64,000 bases of DNA from Histomonas meleagridis (taxonomy: Eukaryota; Parabasalia; Tritrichomonadida; Dientamoebidae), in NCBI GenBank assembly GCA_020186115.1, contig WSYJ01000113.1:806001-870000 (forward strand). The letters run 5' to 3'. Under the pieces are notes generated by a model, which was not told where the DNA came from, did no database searches, and saw only the letters and a program-made list of their open reading frames with translations. Shown here in pieces: positions 29,890 through 41,475 of this stretch (position 1 is its first letter; each line of letters begins with the position of its first letter). Both the position numbers and the translations under genes were made by a program.

Positions 29890-31167
29890 TTATTTAATTA
29901 CTCTGTTCTCAGAATTGATATCAATTTCTTTTTTATTAAGAAGATATTTTACAAGTTCAATATTTCCAGATTTTGAAGAATTTACAAAAATATTTTTTGG
30001 AATTTCATTCTCATTAAGAAGATCTATGAGAAGTATTAAATTACCATATTTAACAGATTCTTTAATGACTTTTTTATAATTCAAATTTGCACTTTTACGT
30101 AAGAATGAAAGTATTTCATAATTACTTGATTCAATGCATTTTTTAGCGAGTTTTGTAAAATCATTGATTTCTTCTATTTTGTTTTCATAAAGATATTGGA
30201 AGATATCATTCTGATGGAATTCAATTGCTGATTCATATATATTATTAAGTGGTGCATGATTTTGTATACACAAATGAATTATTTCTTCATTTCCTCCAGC
30301 AACTGCAAATTTACCTGTGTTATTTAATTTACAGCCATTTATTAACAAGTGTTTAAAACAATTAATTGAACCAAAAAATGCTGCATAATCAGTTAATGAA
30401 ATATTATTTTGATTAATAAATGAATATTTTTCATATAGTGATGGTATAATTTTTTGATTCAAAACGAAATTTGATTGCGATAACATTTCTTGAAGTTTTC
30501 CTATTTCATCATTTCGAATGATTTTTAAAACTTCATTTGGATTAACTCCATCTTTAATTAATCGTCTATGAAGTTCCCAATCATTCTTTTGTAATTCTTG
30601 CATGTTATCATTGAAGTATTTAGAAAATGGAATATTATCTTCAGTTTTGATTTTTTTTAAAGTTTCATTTGAAATACGATGTGCAAAATATAATGTAGCT
30701 TTTTTTTCAATTGAATTTGAAGATATGATTTGTGATTCAATCATTTTTTCAAGAAGAAAATTTGATTCTTGAGAATCTAAATGAAGTAAATAATTTGTAA
30801 ATATTTTGATTAAAGTATTATCATTTGTTATAACTCCTTTTTCTTTAGTGTCTATAATTTTTATAAAAGTAAAATATGTGTTAAAATCTTTCTTTTGTGA
30901 AACAAATGAGGCATATATTAATTGACTCAATGCTAAATTAAAAGTATATGGGAAATTGATATATAATTTTACTATTTTATCTGTTTCATCAATATTAGAT
31001 TCATTTAATTCAAATACAATTTTTTCAAGAGATTGCAACAGATTTGGTGGAAAACTTAGATTCGGCTGTGCTTTTTCAACTGTTTCATGATATTGATTAT
31101 TTCCCATGAATAATCTTGGATACTGCCAAAAAAATATTTTTATTAAACTTTTTGAGATAAATGGCAT
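29890..31167 (-). CDS. DUF3447/ankyrin-repeat protein
   Basis: 425 residues from the ATG at 31167; a second in-frame ATG at 31107 (MGNNQYHETVEKAQ) would remove an oddly hydrophobic 20-residue lead and may be the true start. The N-terminal half is the helical region typical of trichomonad ankyrin proteins. Residues about 245-320 match DUF3447 (SLTDYAAFFGSINCFKHLL, FAVAGGNEEIIHLC). Degenerate ankyrin repeats follow, ending with FVNSSKSGNIELVKYLL and EIDIN, and then a stop. In related proteins many more repeats follow; here they continue only as separate modules interrupted by stop-containing spacers (28800-29885). It could be a short functional protein or the intact 5' part of a decayed gene. 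Confidence 0.75.
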   Translation of the reverse strand: MPFISKSLIKIFFWQYPRLFMGNNQYHETVEKAQPNLSFPPNLLQSLEKIVFELNESNIDETDKIVKLYINFPYTFNLALSQLIYASFVSQKKDFNTYFTFIKIIDTKEKGVITNDNTLIKIFTNYLLHLDSQESNFLLEKMIESQIISSNSIEKKATLYFAHRISNETLKKIKTEDNIPFSKYFNDNMQELQKNDWELHRRLIKDGVNPNEVLKIIRNDEIGKLQEMLSQSNFVLNQKIIPSLYEKYSFINQNNISLTDYAAFFGSINCFKHLLINGCKLNNTGKFAVAGGNEEIIHLCIQNHAPLNNIYESAIEFHQNDIFQYLYENKIEEINDFTKLAKKCIESSNYEILSFLRKSANLNYKKVIKESVKYGNLILLIDLLNENEIPKNIFVNSSKSGNIELVKYLLNKKEIDINSENRVIK

Positions 31168-31498
31168 TTTTTTCTAAACCAAATCCAACTTTTTGAATTG
31201 TATTTATGTTAAACGTTCAAAAGCATTCCTTTGATTCAAAAATTTTTGAACACAACCAGAAAAAGCCATAAACGGCCGACATTCATAGTTTCTGTTTAAA
31301 CACGTGTTCAACACCACATTTTTGCTTTTGAGCAAATCTTACACGCTCTAACTTCAATTATATAATTATTAATTCGTAATTTATTGGAATTTTTGAATGA
31401 GGCTTGTCAATCAGCAATGAATCTCTACATATATATACTGGAAGGAAATTTATTTGTTTTAACACTTTAGTTAGTTATTTAATTAAGCAAATAAACAT

Positions 31499-31915
31499 TT
31501 AGTTACGTTCACCACGAATACGTTGTGCAAGTTGGACATCGCGTTCCATAATTGTAACACGATTTGCATGAATCGCGCAAAGGTTTGTATCTTCAAAAAG
31601 ACCAACAAGATATGCTTCCGATGCTTCCTGAAGTGCTGCGATGGCTGATGATTGGAAACGGAGATCTCCGCGGAATCCAGATGCGATTTCACGAACAAGA
31701 CGTTGGAATGGAAGCTTACGGATAAGAAGGTCTGTGCTCTTTTGATATTTACGGATTTCACGGAGTGCAACTGTACCCGGCCTGAAACGATGCTGCTTCT
31801 TAGCGCCTTGTGAATCAACAACTGGTGTTGACTTACGTGCTGCCTTAGCGCCAAGTGACTTACGCGGTGTCTTACCACCAGTTGACTTCCGTGCTGTTTG
31901 TTTGGTACGTGCCAT
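31499..31915 (-). CDS. H3: histone H3 (left-arm copy)
   Basis: 138-residue core histone H3, the same protein sequence as the copy at 59853-60269. It begins [15 protein letters not shown], so K4, K9 and K14 and their context are conserved; KAARKS (K27) is present. [25 protein letters not shown] and [20 protein letters not shown] are canonical. It is two residues longer than animal H3 (138 against 136), and the loop that holds K79 elsewhere (DFKTD) reads GFRGD, so the Dot1 target lysine is absent. The stop codon lies in TAAA and a TCATTT initiator lies 12 bp before the ATG. Codon use is GC-richer than in neighbours, as expected for strong expression. Confidence 0.97.
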   Translation of the reverse strand: MARTKQTARKSTGGKTPRKSLGAKAARKSTPVVDSQGAKKQHRFRPGTVALREIRKYQKSTDLLIRKLPFQRLVREIASGFRGDLRFQSSAIAALQEASEAYLVGLFEDTNLCAIHANRVTIMERDVQLAQRIRGERN

Positions 31916-31921
31916 TGATGG

Positions 31922-31927
31922 AAATGA
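31922..31927 (-). promoter_or_regulatory. Inr-like element of histone H3 (left arm)
   Basis: TCATTT on the coding strand fits the trichomonad initiator TCA-Py-T/A. The A of TCA would be the transcription start, giving a leader of about 10 nt. The same site is kept in the right-arm copy. Confidence 0.5.
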
Positions 31928-32514
31928 GCAAAGGAGTTAACGCCTAGTAGGCGGCTTAGTGCTTAATGACGTTTTGGGTCTGTTAAATTTAAATGAATAA
32001 GTAATTGATAAACATATTTAAAAATGATGATGCAAAATGACATTTCAATAACAAAAGAAAACCCCGGGAAATTAAACCAAAGTTTTCTTGTATTATTATG
32101 TTATGGACTATGAATTATTAATTTATTTTAATTTTTAATATTTTATAAATTCATTTCCTTATTTAATTTATTGGATAAATTTTTAAATTAACGATAGATA
32201 AAATGGATTTAAATCTTTTGTTGAAATGATTCACTAAAAAATCAAACCAAAACACATTTTGTAATACAACTTTTTAAAGATTCACTTTTGGAATTATAGA
32301 GCACGTAAATCTTTTGCTGAATATATTATAATTTTTTATCAACTGTATGATATTCATGTAAATTACATTTTTTTTAATACAATGGAAATTCTATGAAGAT
32401 TATTTTATTTTTGAATTTTCTTGAAAAAATTCATGTGTAATGCAGTATCTCTATTAATTTAAATTAATTTTTTACATTCTTAAAATATTTATTTTTATTT
32501 AACTTATAAATTAA

Positions 32515-33025
32515 TCTTCTTTAATGTCTTTTGCAAATGGATATCTTCAATATTTGTGTTACTAATCCCTATCGAGAATACATAATCGGTTTCTTTGTTA
32601 TTATTTTCTTCACAAACATCTGTATTTTTGTTTTCTCTTTTTATTTTGATATTTTATTATAAATATTAATATTATTATAAATACAATAGTTAACACAATA
32701 TAACTGCAATTATTATAATAATTAATGTATTATTTTCACCATATTCTATAATTCCTTCATATATATAAGTAATATAAAAGAAATAGGAATAATAACCATA
32801 GTATCATGGATAAAATATAATTATATAGTTATAATATAAAAAGTAAATATAAATATATTTACTTTCTGATTTTATAAGTGTCATTAAATATGATTTTACA
32901 ATTGTATAAAGTGATAATATTTGTGGATAATGATAAAAAATAAGTGAATACAATGCAGGCATAATAATATGTGTAAAATTATCCAAAAACGTTTTAACAT
33001 AAGTAACTGATTCAATCAATGTATT
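32515..33025 (-). pseudogene. decayed BspA-protein C-terminus (left arm)
   Basis: On the minus strand this AT-rich stretch reads, across several frames, like the end of a BspA-type membrane protein. A Ser/Thr/Tyr-rich stalk (TYVKTFLDNFTHIIMPALYS) is followed by an Ile-rich transmembrane segment and an acidic tail whose end resembles that of the broken BspA gene at 17 kb (EDI/IEED, then K near the end). No leucine-rich repeats remain and the frame is interrupted repeatedly. The right-arm counterpart is at about 58745-59265, so decay preceded the duplication. Confidence 0.55.
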
Positions 33026-33447
33026 TTATTCAGTATATTTATGACTATGTGTTAAAGCATTCGAATTAAGATATATGTTATATTCTCACATTTATGGAGA
33101 TAAATTTTTTCATTCGTATATATCTTTCTAAAAATTTGGTTTCCTTCAATTGTAAAGTTCGATCAACATTATATTTTACTTTAAAATGATAATATATAGT
33201 TAAATAAATATTAAACTTATAAATCGTTATGATTTTTAGAATAAACAAAAATATTTTAATGGGTTTCCTAATGGTAAAAATATTGTTTATATATATTATA
33301 ATTCATGTATAATCTTATTTATCATATTCACTTTATTATATCATTAAACTTACAAATACAGAATTCTACATTATTAATTAATAATTCGATTATAAATTAA
33401 TGATAAAAAAATTATTAATAATATAATTTTACAAAACATAATAACAG

Positions 33448-34579
33448 TTATTGCGGAAATTCTTCAAAATACAAATGATTGAACTTTTTCATCAATTCAT
33501 TTGCGAGTCTATAATATGAAGTATCAGGCGTATTGAACAATTTGCAATTATCACACATTAATGTGATATCTGCTGCAAATATTTCTGGTCTTTTATAGTA
33601 GTCTTCATATTTTGTTAATCTTTTCCGTATTGTCATGAAATCCATTGGCTTCTTGATCTTTGAAAAGTATCCAGGAGCGAAATCTTCTGTAACAGGATGC
33701 TCAAAAACTTCCGCAAATTTGTTATCACTTGCAAGAGTATTAAATATCCTTAAAAGTTTTTCTTTGAGAACTTTCATTCGCTCCGAATAGTTTTCAGCTT
33801 TGAAAAGTGACGGGGGAAGTGACGATAACGAAAAGTTCGCAAACGAAGGCGATTGGAAAAAATGGAACAAAAGAAGGCGTAACATTCGGCAAATCATGAA
33901 CAAAATGTGTCTTGCTCCTGAGGATTTCAATCTGTTTTTGAAGGATTTTTGGAAACTTGGAATAAACAATGTCAGAACGAAGACGGCAATGAACTAGAGT
34001 AATTCCATCATAATCCTTGATACACCCAACCCATCGAGAAGGATTCATCAGAATTTCGTTTTGATTAAATCCCTGTTTACGAAAATATGTAACTGCTTCA
34101 TTATCAGCACAAGTTATCCTGTCATAAGTATTAATGTTTTGAGGACACGACTTGGGGTAATTCATAAGTAATCGACCATACCCACGTGCTTGAAATTGAT
34201 AATCAACTGCACAAAATGCAATTTCAATAAAAGAAAAAAAAAAAAAAATACGTGAACAAATACCGCCATGAACACAACCACCGTGTAAAAGAACAATAGA
34301 AAATGCTTTGATATCAAATAAAAGCCGTGATATATAGGTTGTACCCATGTTTGGTAATTGCCTGGAAAATAAATTTTTTGTGCCAATTAAGATTATTGAC
34401 CCTTGAGGATTGATTCCAAAATAATTATATACAATTTTTAGCTGTGCATCAGGATATGGGTCTGGGTCTGGAACAAAAGACTTAGGTTTGGTATAAAGGC
34501 GAGAACGGTGCCTAAGTCCAGGGTTTATCCTCAAGTTCCTTACATGTGGAGGATTTGATATCTTTGAAAAATACTCCAT
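33448..34579 (-). pseudogene. frameshifted GCN5 histone acetyltransferase (left arm)
   Basis: Second copy of the GCN5 gene found intact at 57189-58319. The HAT part (34579 to about 33850) and the bromodomain part (about 33965 to 33448) are in different frames. The coding strand has six T where the intact copy has five, at about 33858-33863, just after residues FVPFF. A second difference lies in the HAT core: EKE in the intact copy has become FFF through a homopolymer run of about 15 A/T at 34234-34250, in frame, directly next to the catalytic strand FIEIAFCAV. Both changes are in homopolymers, so sequencing or assembly error is possible, but two independent lesions in one arm and none in the other favour real decay. 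Confidence 0.8.
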
Positions 34580-34624
34580 AAACCCAAGACCCGATAGATA
34601 AAACGTACCACTGCGAAGTGTCAC

Positions 34625-36141
34625 TTTTTATGTTGCTTAAATATTATGTTTTGTAAAATATCTTTTTGGTAAACTTGATTGTATGTTGCATTTACACCTT
34701 AACAACATGGTGCCTGGCACTGATTTTTGATTTGGTGAGTAATATTGTCCTGTCTCTCTCCTGCTCAATTGTGTTTGTAAGGTATTCAATATCACAATAC
34801 CGATCATTTTCCTATCAATAAATCTCAGCAGAAAACTGAGTATTGAGCAATTATTACCAAATGTGATACGAAAACCAGTCCTTTTTTACAAAATTCATTG
34901 AATTTTTATGAATAATGATGAAGAGTTTAATTCATATTTTTATGCATTTTTTTTCTTGATTTAGAAGTGGATTTCATTTCGTACCAAGTTGAATATGTTT
35001 TGATTTAAAAAATAAAATATAACTCTTTTAAAATTTTAATAATATGTAATTATTTTTTATTTCTAAATAGTCATGTTTTGTGTACGAAAATTTTTTTTTT
35101 ATGATTTTTCCCAATTTTTTTTTCTCCTTAATATGACATTTATGTTCCAAAGGAGTGCTTATATTTTGAGTTTGGAATAATGTTATTGTTATGGGGTTTC
35201 AAAACTCAATTGCTTGGGTCCTTCTGAACAGTTTTTAGTTTTACTTCTTTTTTGTTGAGTAATTTTACTATTTCTTTATTAGCTTTTGAAGATGCTAAAA
35301 TAAGTGTTGTATTAAATCATATGGATAATTTCCAAATTTTATTTTGTAATTATAAAACAAACGCATTTCATTGTGTATTATTCGTTTTCTTTCCAATTTT
35401 TTGATAATAGCAAAATAAAAATAAAACAAAACATCTAAGCACATTATTTATCTGAATGAATTTTATGTTTCAAAATAATATTTGGAAATTATTTAAAATA
35501 TTTCAAACAACACTTAAATACGCATATATAAATTACAACAATGAAATAATGAAATTACTTTAATAAGAAATTCAATATTTTTAATGATTTTAATAAAATA
35601 TCATAAATCATTTCTAAGTTTCATCATTAAGATAAATAATTATTAAAATATACTTAAACATTTACATCTACAATATTAATATTACCTAAAATAAATTTTA
35701 CCTCCATACAGTGCATGAATACAGTTTCTTTATCATTAATTTCAAACCATTGTTGACAAAGTTATTACAAATGAAGTTAGATCCACATAAAAAACCCTAT
35801 CTGAAATTTGAATTTGTATCTTCATTTATCGAAAACTTTTGATCCCAATCATTGATCAGTCCCGTTCATATGTAACATCCATATTTTGTTGTACATATTA
35901 AGTAAAATTATGTATGCACAAATTTTGTAACTTAATTTGAAGGCATTTACACATCTTAATGAAATAAATGCTCATCAGAATTTTTTAGTTGTATTCAATT
36001 TTATAAATTTTTTCTCTTCCGATCGATTTTCAATTCTTATAAAACAAGAACCTACACTCGACCAACATTTTGTAATTTGTAATTTGATTTCTAATTTTGT
36101 TATGTAAAAAATAATTTAAAAACAAAAATAACAATAAAACA
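34625..36141. other. intergenic region with ankyrin relics
   Basis: No gene. At about 35237-35334 the minus strand encodes a single ankyrin module (NTTLILASSKANKEIVKLLN) preceded by the GGAAATTATCCATATG spacer element; this is the inner edge of the inverted repeat. At about 35465-35563 the plus strand carries the ATATTTGGAAATTATT element followed by TTLKYAYINYNNEIMKLL and a stop. At about 35660-35740 the minus strand reads TVFMHCMEVKFILGNINIVD, another ankyrin remnant. The rest (35740-36141) is AT-rich and featureless. Confidence 0.5.
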
Positions 36142-37218
36142 TTATTTTTTACCAATTACATTAAATTTCACCAATATTTTCCGAATTTTATTTCCCATCA
36201 AAGCCATTGCTGTAGGGAGAGCTCCTATCCCATATTTCAAGAACAAAATCGGTGAAATCCATGGCAAAAAGTACATAAAAGTTATTTGAACAACGAAATC
36301 AGTTATTGACATTGGGAATTCCATTGCTCTGTAAACTCCCATAAAAATGAAAGGCAAAAACGCAGACTCACAATCATTTTCCCTTAGCACACAATAAATC
36401 AAAGCAGCAAATGATAAAATCGGGAATTTGCTGCAAAACAAAACAATTCCAAAAACATACAAATCAAAAGGCTTATTAAAAAAGTGTAACAAATGCGCAG
36501 AGGCAGACAAGAAGAAAGCAGTATGAAGTATAGCAGTAGAAACGAATTTGTCGCCAAAATCGTTCATTTCGTAAAGCATTACGCCATGAATAAATTCATT
36601 CTCCATTTTGTTAAGTGATGAAAAAAGACTATGAATCCTATTTTCCATATTCTTTGGAATAGAAATATTAAATTGATTTACGTTTCCATTGTCAATTTGC
36701 TTGATAATTTGAAATGATTTAGAACCATATGTTATGGATATAAGTTCAATAAGATCAAGAGGTACACCTTTTGTGTAGTTAATTAAAATAGTATCATTTT
36801 GTGAATAAGTAAAATTGAATGTTGCTAGAGGTGGTGGTATTAATTGTTTGAGACTGAAAAGATCACATGGTTTGGTACATACTAAAATATCATGAGCAAA
36901 GCCTGTTTTAACCATTGTCGAAAGTTCTGTAAATAACGATGGAAGAAGAAGAATAACAGAGAGATCGGCTTGGCCATTTGACCGAAAAATATAAACACCA
37001 TCATCAACTTGGAAATCATTGAGAAAGAATGGATATCCGTCATGAACAGGCATTAGTTTTTGGAAATAATTTTGCATTAATGCGGTTTCTTGAATATTTA
37101 TCGATTCAAGGAACATTTTGTTTTTTCTGAATAAAACCATCCCGAAGCTAATAATAACACATAATATTGATATATATGTGGATTTGTTGATAACAAGACG
37201 GATGATTTTTTCCCTCAT
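36142..37218 (-). CDS. GAA1-like membrane protein (possible GPI transamidase subunit)
   Basis: 358 residues. One N-terminal membrane helix (about 13-29) is followed by a lumenal-type domain and then about four membrane helices in the C-terminal third (from about residue 228). The order matches GAA1/GPAA1. The segment DDGVYIFRSNGQADLSVILLLP, then GFAHDILVCTKPCDLFSL, aligns by eye with GAA1's VY...RAP...ESLVL..P and W.KDIVFL...DLLG. SSLNKMENEFIHGV and the following helix recall the HQSFFFYLLP region. GAA1 helps attach GPI anchors to proteins in the endoplasmic reticulum. At 358 residues it is far shorter than human GPAA1 (621), so the call is tentative; an unrelated polytopic protein is the alternative. 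The ATG at 37218 is clear. Confidence 0.5.
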   Translation of the reverse strand: MREKIIRLVINKSTYISILCVIISFGMVLFRKNKMFLESINIQETALMQNYFQKLMPVHDGYPFFLNDFQVDDGVYIFRSNGQADLSVILLLPSLFTELSTMVKTGFAHDILVCTKPCDLFSLKQLIPPPLATFNFTYSQNDTILINYTKGVPLDLIELISITYGSKSFQIIKQIDNGNVNQFNISIPKNMENRIHSLFSSLNKMENEFIHGVMLYEMNDFGDKFVSTAILHTAFFLSASAHLLHFFNKPFDLYVFGIVLFCSKFPILSFAALIYCVLRENDCESAFLPFIFMGVYRAMEFPMSITDFVVQITFMYFLPWISPILFLKYGIGALPTAMALMGNKIRKILVKFNVIGKK

Positions 37219-37391
37219 CTATCTTGAACAAACATTGTCAATTACACTTTTGGAAAAAAAATAAAAAAAATTTTCTGCGGCATTATAGTATTACTGGATA
37301 TTAGGAAGAAAACAAGAAACGAAAGTTTGGTTAATTATAATAGGATTATAAAATTATGATTTTGATTGAAATATATAAAATCAAGTTTTAC

Positions 37392-38595
<1,204 letters not shown>

Positions 38596-38907
38596 TTACT
38601 TTGTTTGAAAATATTCTGGAAATTGTGTTTCTTCGTAATCAATATCATTAGGTAACTCGATTCCATCTATATCAAAAGTAAATATATTATTTTGATATTG
38701 AATTTCGTCTAATGGATCTTGCATAGGCGTAACATTATTAGCGTTTTCAGTGTTGTTTATTTCTCGATTGGGATATATTTGTTGAATAATTTTCAAATCT
38801 TCAACTTTGATTTTTTCATTTTTATCAACTTTGATATAGTAAATCCAATTGCCAATAGAAATTGTGAAACCTTTTAATGGTTTCCAATAAATACTTTTTC
38901 TTCCCAT
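38596..38907 (-). CDS. small hypothetical protein
   Basis: 103 residues from the ATG at 38907 (MGRKSIYWKPLKGF); the frame continues 15 codons upstream only to a TTG. The N-terminal half is basic and aromatic with two predicted strands (FTISIGNWIYYIKV) and a helix (VEDLKIIQQIY). The C-terminal half is acidic and asparagine-rich (DIDYEETQFPEYF). I do not recognise a family. The ordered, non-repetitive sequence and a shift from basic to acidic halves are compatible with a small nuclear or nucleic-acid-binding protein, but that is a guess. Confidence 0.5.
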   Translation of the reverse strand: MGRKSIYWKPLKGFTISIGNWIYYIKVDKNEKIKVEDLKIIQQIYPNREINNTENANNVTPMQDPLDEIQYQNNIFTFDIDGIELPNDIDYEETQFPEYFQTK

Positions 38908-39393
38908 CTTTAATTGATGAACTACAATAAATTCTGTGAAGCAATCATTCAAAAAACCGTTTTACGTTGAGTCAATAACAACGGTTATAATCGACTTATC
39001 TTTCTCAAAAAGCTGTTTTTTGTGAAGAGTATTTTTCGTTAACGGTCTGTCAAAAATATTGCTCATTTAAGCACATTTTTCCTTTCCTAATATAAGATAT
39101 CTTTTATTTCTTTAAATGTTGGTTAGATATTATTTATTTTAATAGGCCTTGGTAATACATGTATTAATAAAAAATATTTTTAAATTTGAAAATTATTGTA
39201 AATTTTTTCTAAAATTCCTAATATAACATTAGGGATTTGCATATTTCGATATTGTTGGCGCTTTTCAATTGAGAGTTATGTAATTATTTTCTTACACATA
39301 TGTAGTTAGTTATTACTTATTATTTATTACTTTGGTATGCAATAACAAGAAAAGTTAAAAATGATTAGAAAATATATTTTTAGTGTTGTTCAA
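38908..39393. other. intergenic region, nothing seen
   Basis: Holds the 5' flank of the small hypothetical gene and the 3' flank of uS8, both on the minus strand. AT-rich; no ORF, RNA gene or notable repeat recognised. Confidence 0.4.
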
Positions 39394-39786
39394 TTAGAAG
39401 AACATTCCGAGGATCTTACCTCCAGCGTTCTTTTTACGGGCTTCTTCATGATCTAAAATACCGTGTGAAGTTGTAAGAACCACGTAACCAAATTGACGTG
39501 ATGGAAGAAGCTTTGATTGCCAATTTTCTAATTCAGTTAATTGAACGTCAAAGCGTGGGCAAATGGCAACGCATTTATTAAGCCTACCCAAAAGGTTGAT
39601 AATGATTTTACCAGAACGGTGATCATCTATGACTTCAAATTCGCCAATATAACCACGCTTCATCATAACTTTGAGGAATTGAATAATAACTTTGCTGCAT
39701 GGACGAACAAGGACTTGACGCTTTCCTTGACGTTCGGCGTTTGTGATAGCTTTAAGTGCATCTGCTAAGACTGATGTTCGAACCAT
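39394..39786 (-). CDS. RPS15A: 40S ribosomal protein S15a (uS8)
   Basis: 130 residues, the standard length for eukaryotic uS8. It begins [20 protein letters not shown], contains [20 protein letters not shown] and [20 protein letters not shown], and ends in the conserved [20 protein letters not shown] followed by GMFF. It binds the central domain of 18S rRNA. The start is fixed by an ATG directly downstream of a conserved promoter block shared with eL43. Codon use is of the highly expressed type. Confidence 0.97.
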   Translation of the reverse strand: MVRTSVLADALKAITNAERQGKRQVLVRPCSKVIIQFLKVMMKRGYIGEFEVIDDHRSGKIIINLLGRLNKCVAICPRFDVQLTELENWQSKLLPSRQFGYVVLTTSHGILDHEEARKKNAGGKILGMFF

Positions 39787-39818
39787 TCGAAAGGGCGACC
39801 AAAACCGAAAAACCGTTT
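39787..39818 (-). promoter_or_regulatory. ribosomal-protein promoter block upstream of uS8
   Basis: On the coding strand the bases before the ATG read AAACGGTTTTTC, then GGTTTTGGTCGCCCTTTCGA and the ATG within a few bases. The block CGGTTTTGGTC-x-GCC-Py-TTTCGA recurs directly before eL43 (44357-44394). A looser version (GGTTTGTTTGGCCCAGCACTTT) precedes eL27. The position right at the start codon suggests it contains the transcription start. Confidence 0.55.
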
Positions 39819-40010
39819 ACCAATTCACTATCTCTGCTCGCAATCTGAAATCAAATGCTGTACAATAAATCATTGATATCAGACCAAATTCATTTAATTA
39901 TAGGTAAACTAAGCGTACTTCCTGGCTGCAGTTTATTGGAAGATTTCTTTTTCCTAAATTGTTTTCAATATGTCTTATTTTGATATTTAAAACAGATTCA
40001 AATCCATATT

Positions 40011-41066
40011 TTATTTACTAAAATCATTCAATGTTTGTAAGTATAAATCTATATTTTCATGAATTTCATCAAACTTTTGCAGCACATCATCGAAAGCATT
40101 TATTAATTTATCTCCTTCTCCATTTTCTATTTTATTATGTACGTCTCTAAACACATATCTGATTTGATTTGTTTTGAAAGCGTTTTGCCCAAGTATATTG
40201 TTTGGGTTCAACGGGTCAATTATGTACATTGTTGTTGGCGAGTCGAGGCTCATGTTGTTATTTAGGTACCGAGAAAAAAAACGGCCTTTGCCCTTTACGT
40301 CGATACCTGTTAAAGTGAAGTTGAATTCACTTCCATAGAATCCGCATACACCTTCGATGAACTCAGAAAGGTTATTTGGGATCCCACGATACTGTATATA
40401 TGCTAGTAACATCAGCTGAAGTGTATATGAGCTGATGCCTCCGATATATGGCTTATCAAGATTATTCTTATGAAGTAAACATTTCATAAAAATTTGAGCT
40501 GGAAGTAAACATGGATATGTGGAGAAAATGTTTCGAATGGCATTAACATTTAAAGGACCTTGTAATTCATCAAATGATAAATCTATCTGAATATTGGGTT
40601 CTATCGAAAATTTAAGCACAGGGACTTTGGCTTGGGGTATGGGTTGAAAGGTTTCTTCAATAACTAGGTCTGCCAACTGTTGCATAAGAATTTCCATTAT
40701 CTCAAATGGATTACATGGAAAGGGATAAAAATATAAAACTATGTCTATGTCAGCACCAGGGAGAAAAGTTCCGTTGAGACAACTTCCTGATGGTAAAACA
40801 ATCATTTGATTTTGCATAATTCTACACTCTACAACTAATGCTTCTTTAATTCTATTACATAAATTATCTATAATCATCTGTCTGACCAAAACATCATTTT
40901 TTGTTGGGATTAACTTTTTAACGAAATCACCTAAATCTTTATTAAATTTGTAATTTTTATGATCTGGAGGAAGCTGTGTGTTATTTATATAATCGAGTCC
41001 AACTTCAGGGAAGCCAACCACTTTCTGATTTGGTAAAGTTCGGCTGACCCAATTGAAGAATTCCAT
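40011..41066 (-). CDS. TRF4/5-type non-canonical poly(A) polymerase / nucleotidyltransferase
   Basis: 351 residues from the ATG at 41066; the frame extends 18 hydrophobic codons upstream only to a non-ATG start. The nucleotidyltransferase core shows GSCLNGTFLPGADIDIVLYF, with GS at about 94-95 and the metal-binding aspartates at about 106 and 108. The third aspartate is in IQIDLSF. The central/PAP-associated domain follows: GGISSYTLQLMLLAYIQYRG is the nucleotide-recognition region, and YIIDPLNPNNILG matches the DP..P.NN.. motif of TRF4 proteins. In other eukaryotes such enzymes add short A or U tails that mark nuclear RNAs for exosome decay (TRAMP). The absence of an RNA-recognition domain fits TRF4/PAPD5. 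Confidence 0.87.
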   Translation of the reverse strand: MEFFNWVSRTLPNQKVVGFPEVGLDYINNTQLPPDHKNYKFNKDLGDFVKKLIPTKNDVLVRQMIIDNLCNRIKEALVVECRIMQNQMIVLPSGSCLNGTFLPGADIDIVLYFYPFPCNPFEIMEILMQQLADLVIEETFQPIPQAKVPVLKFSIEPNIQIDLSFDELQGPLNVNAIRNIFSTYPCLLPAQIFMKCLLHKNNLDKPYIGGISSYTLQLMLLAYIQYRGIPNNLSEFIEGVCGFYGSEFNFTLTGIDVKGKGRFFSRYLNNNMSLDSPTTMYIIDPLNPNNILGQNAFKTNQIRYVFRDVHNKIENGEGDKLINAFDDVLQKFDEIHENIDLYLQTLNDFSK

Positions 41067-41475
41067 TCGATGAATTAAGAACCAAAAATATAAGAAAAAG
41101 TGACAACAAATTGAACCCAACGCTAAATTGAACCAAATGTGACAAATATCTTTAAATCCAAAATTTCATTATATTCTTTACCTGGAAACCAAAACTTTTT
41201 TATCACACAAGTTTCACTTCTTACTGATAAAGAGTATTTGTTTGATTTTTACTAAAAAAAAGAAAGCTATGAAAAAATGAAATTATATAATGCCAAAAAA
41301 CGAAAACGAGAAATTCATATTCTAATTGAAAAATCAATGCCAATAAAAGAAATCTTTAATGGAATTCATAAATTGTTTTTTGTACTAAGATACGAATAAA
41401 TATGAAAAAATTCAACTGAATTTTGATGTGAAATGAAACCCATCAAATATTTTGATGTCACAATTAATTTATTGA
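41067..41475. other. intergenic region
   Basis: Promoter side of the TRF4-like gene (TCACTTTTTC about 35 bp before its ATG) and 3' flank of MPP10. Otherwise nothing seen. Confidence 0.4.

Larger units (their letters stand above)
31253..35334. repeat. left arm of a 4.08-kb inverted duplication
   Basis: This segment reappears in reverse complement at 56435-60515, about 21.1 kb away, with high identity (a few percent scattered substitutions and small indels by eye). It contains histone H3, a decayed BspA tail, a broken GCN5 gene, and at its outer-right edge an ankyrin module. Its left edge falls inside what in the other arm is the 5' end of the maspardin-like gene: ATGAATGTCGGCCGTTTATG and about a dozen further bases are shared, then the sequences part at 31253/60515. 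Its right edge falls in the ankyrin spacer element at TGGAAATTATCC. No terminal repeats, target duplications or transposase are visible. Confidence 0.9.

Noticed and set aside
31483-31878. 131-codon ORF overlapping histone H3 (and its right-arm equivalent at 59890-60285)
   Set aside because: Out-of-frame shadow of the H3 gene.
31253-35334. Treating the inverted-repeat arm as a transposon
   Set aside because: No transposase, integrase, terminal repeats or target-site duplications; its contents are ordinary host genes and one edge cuts a host gene.
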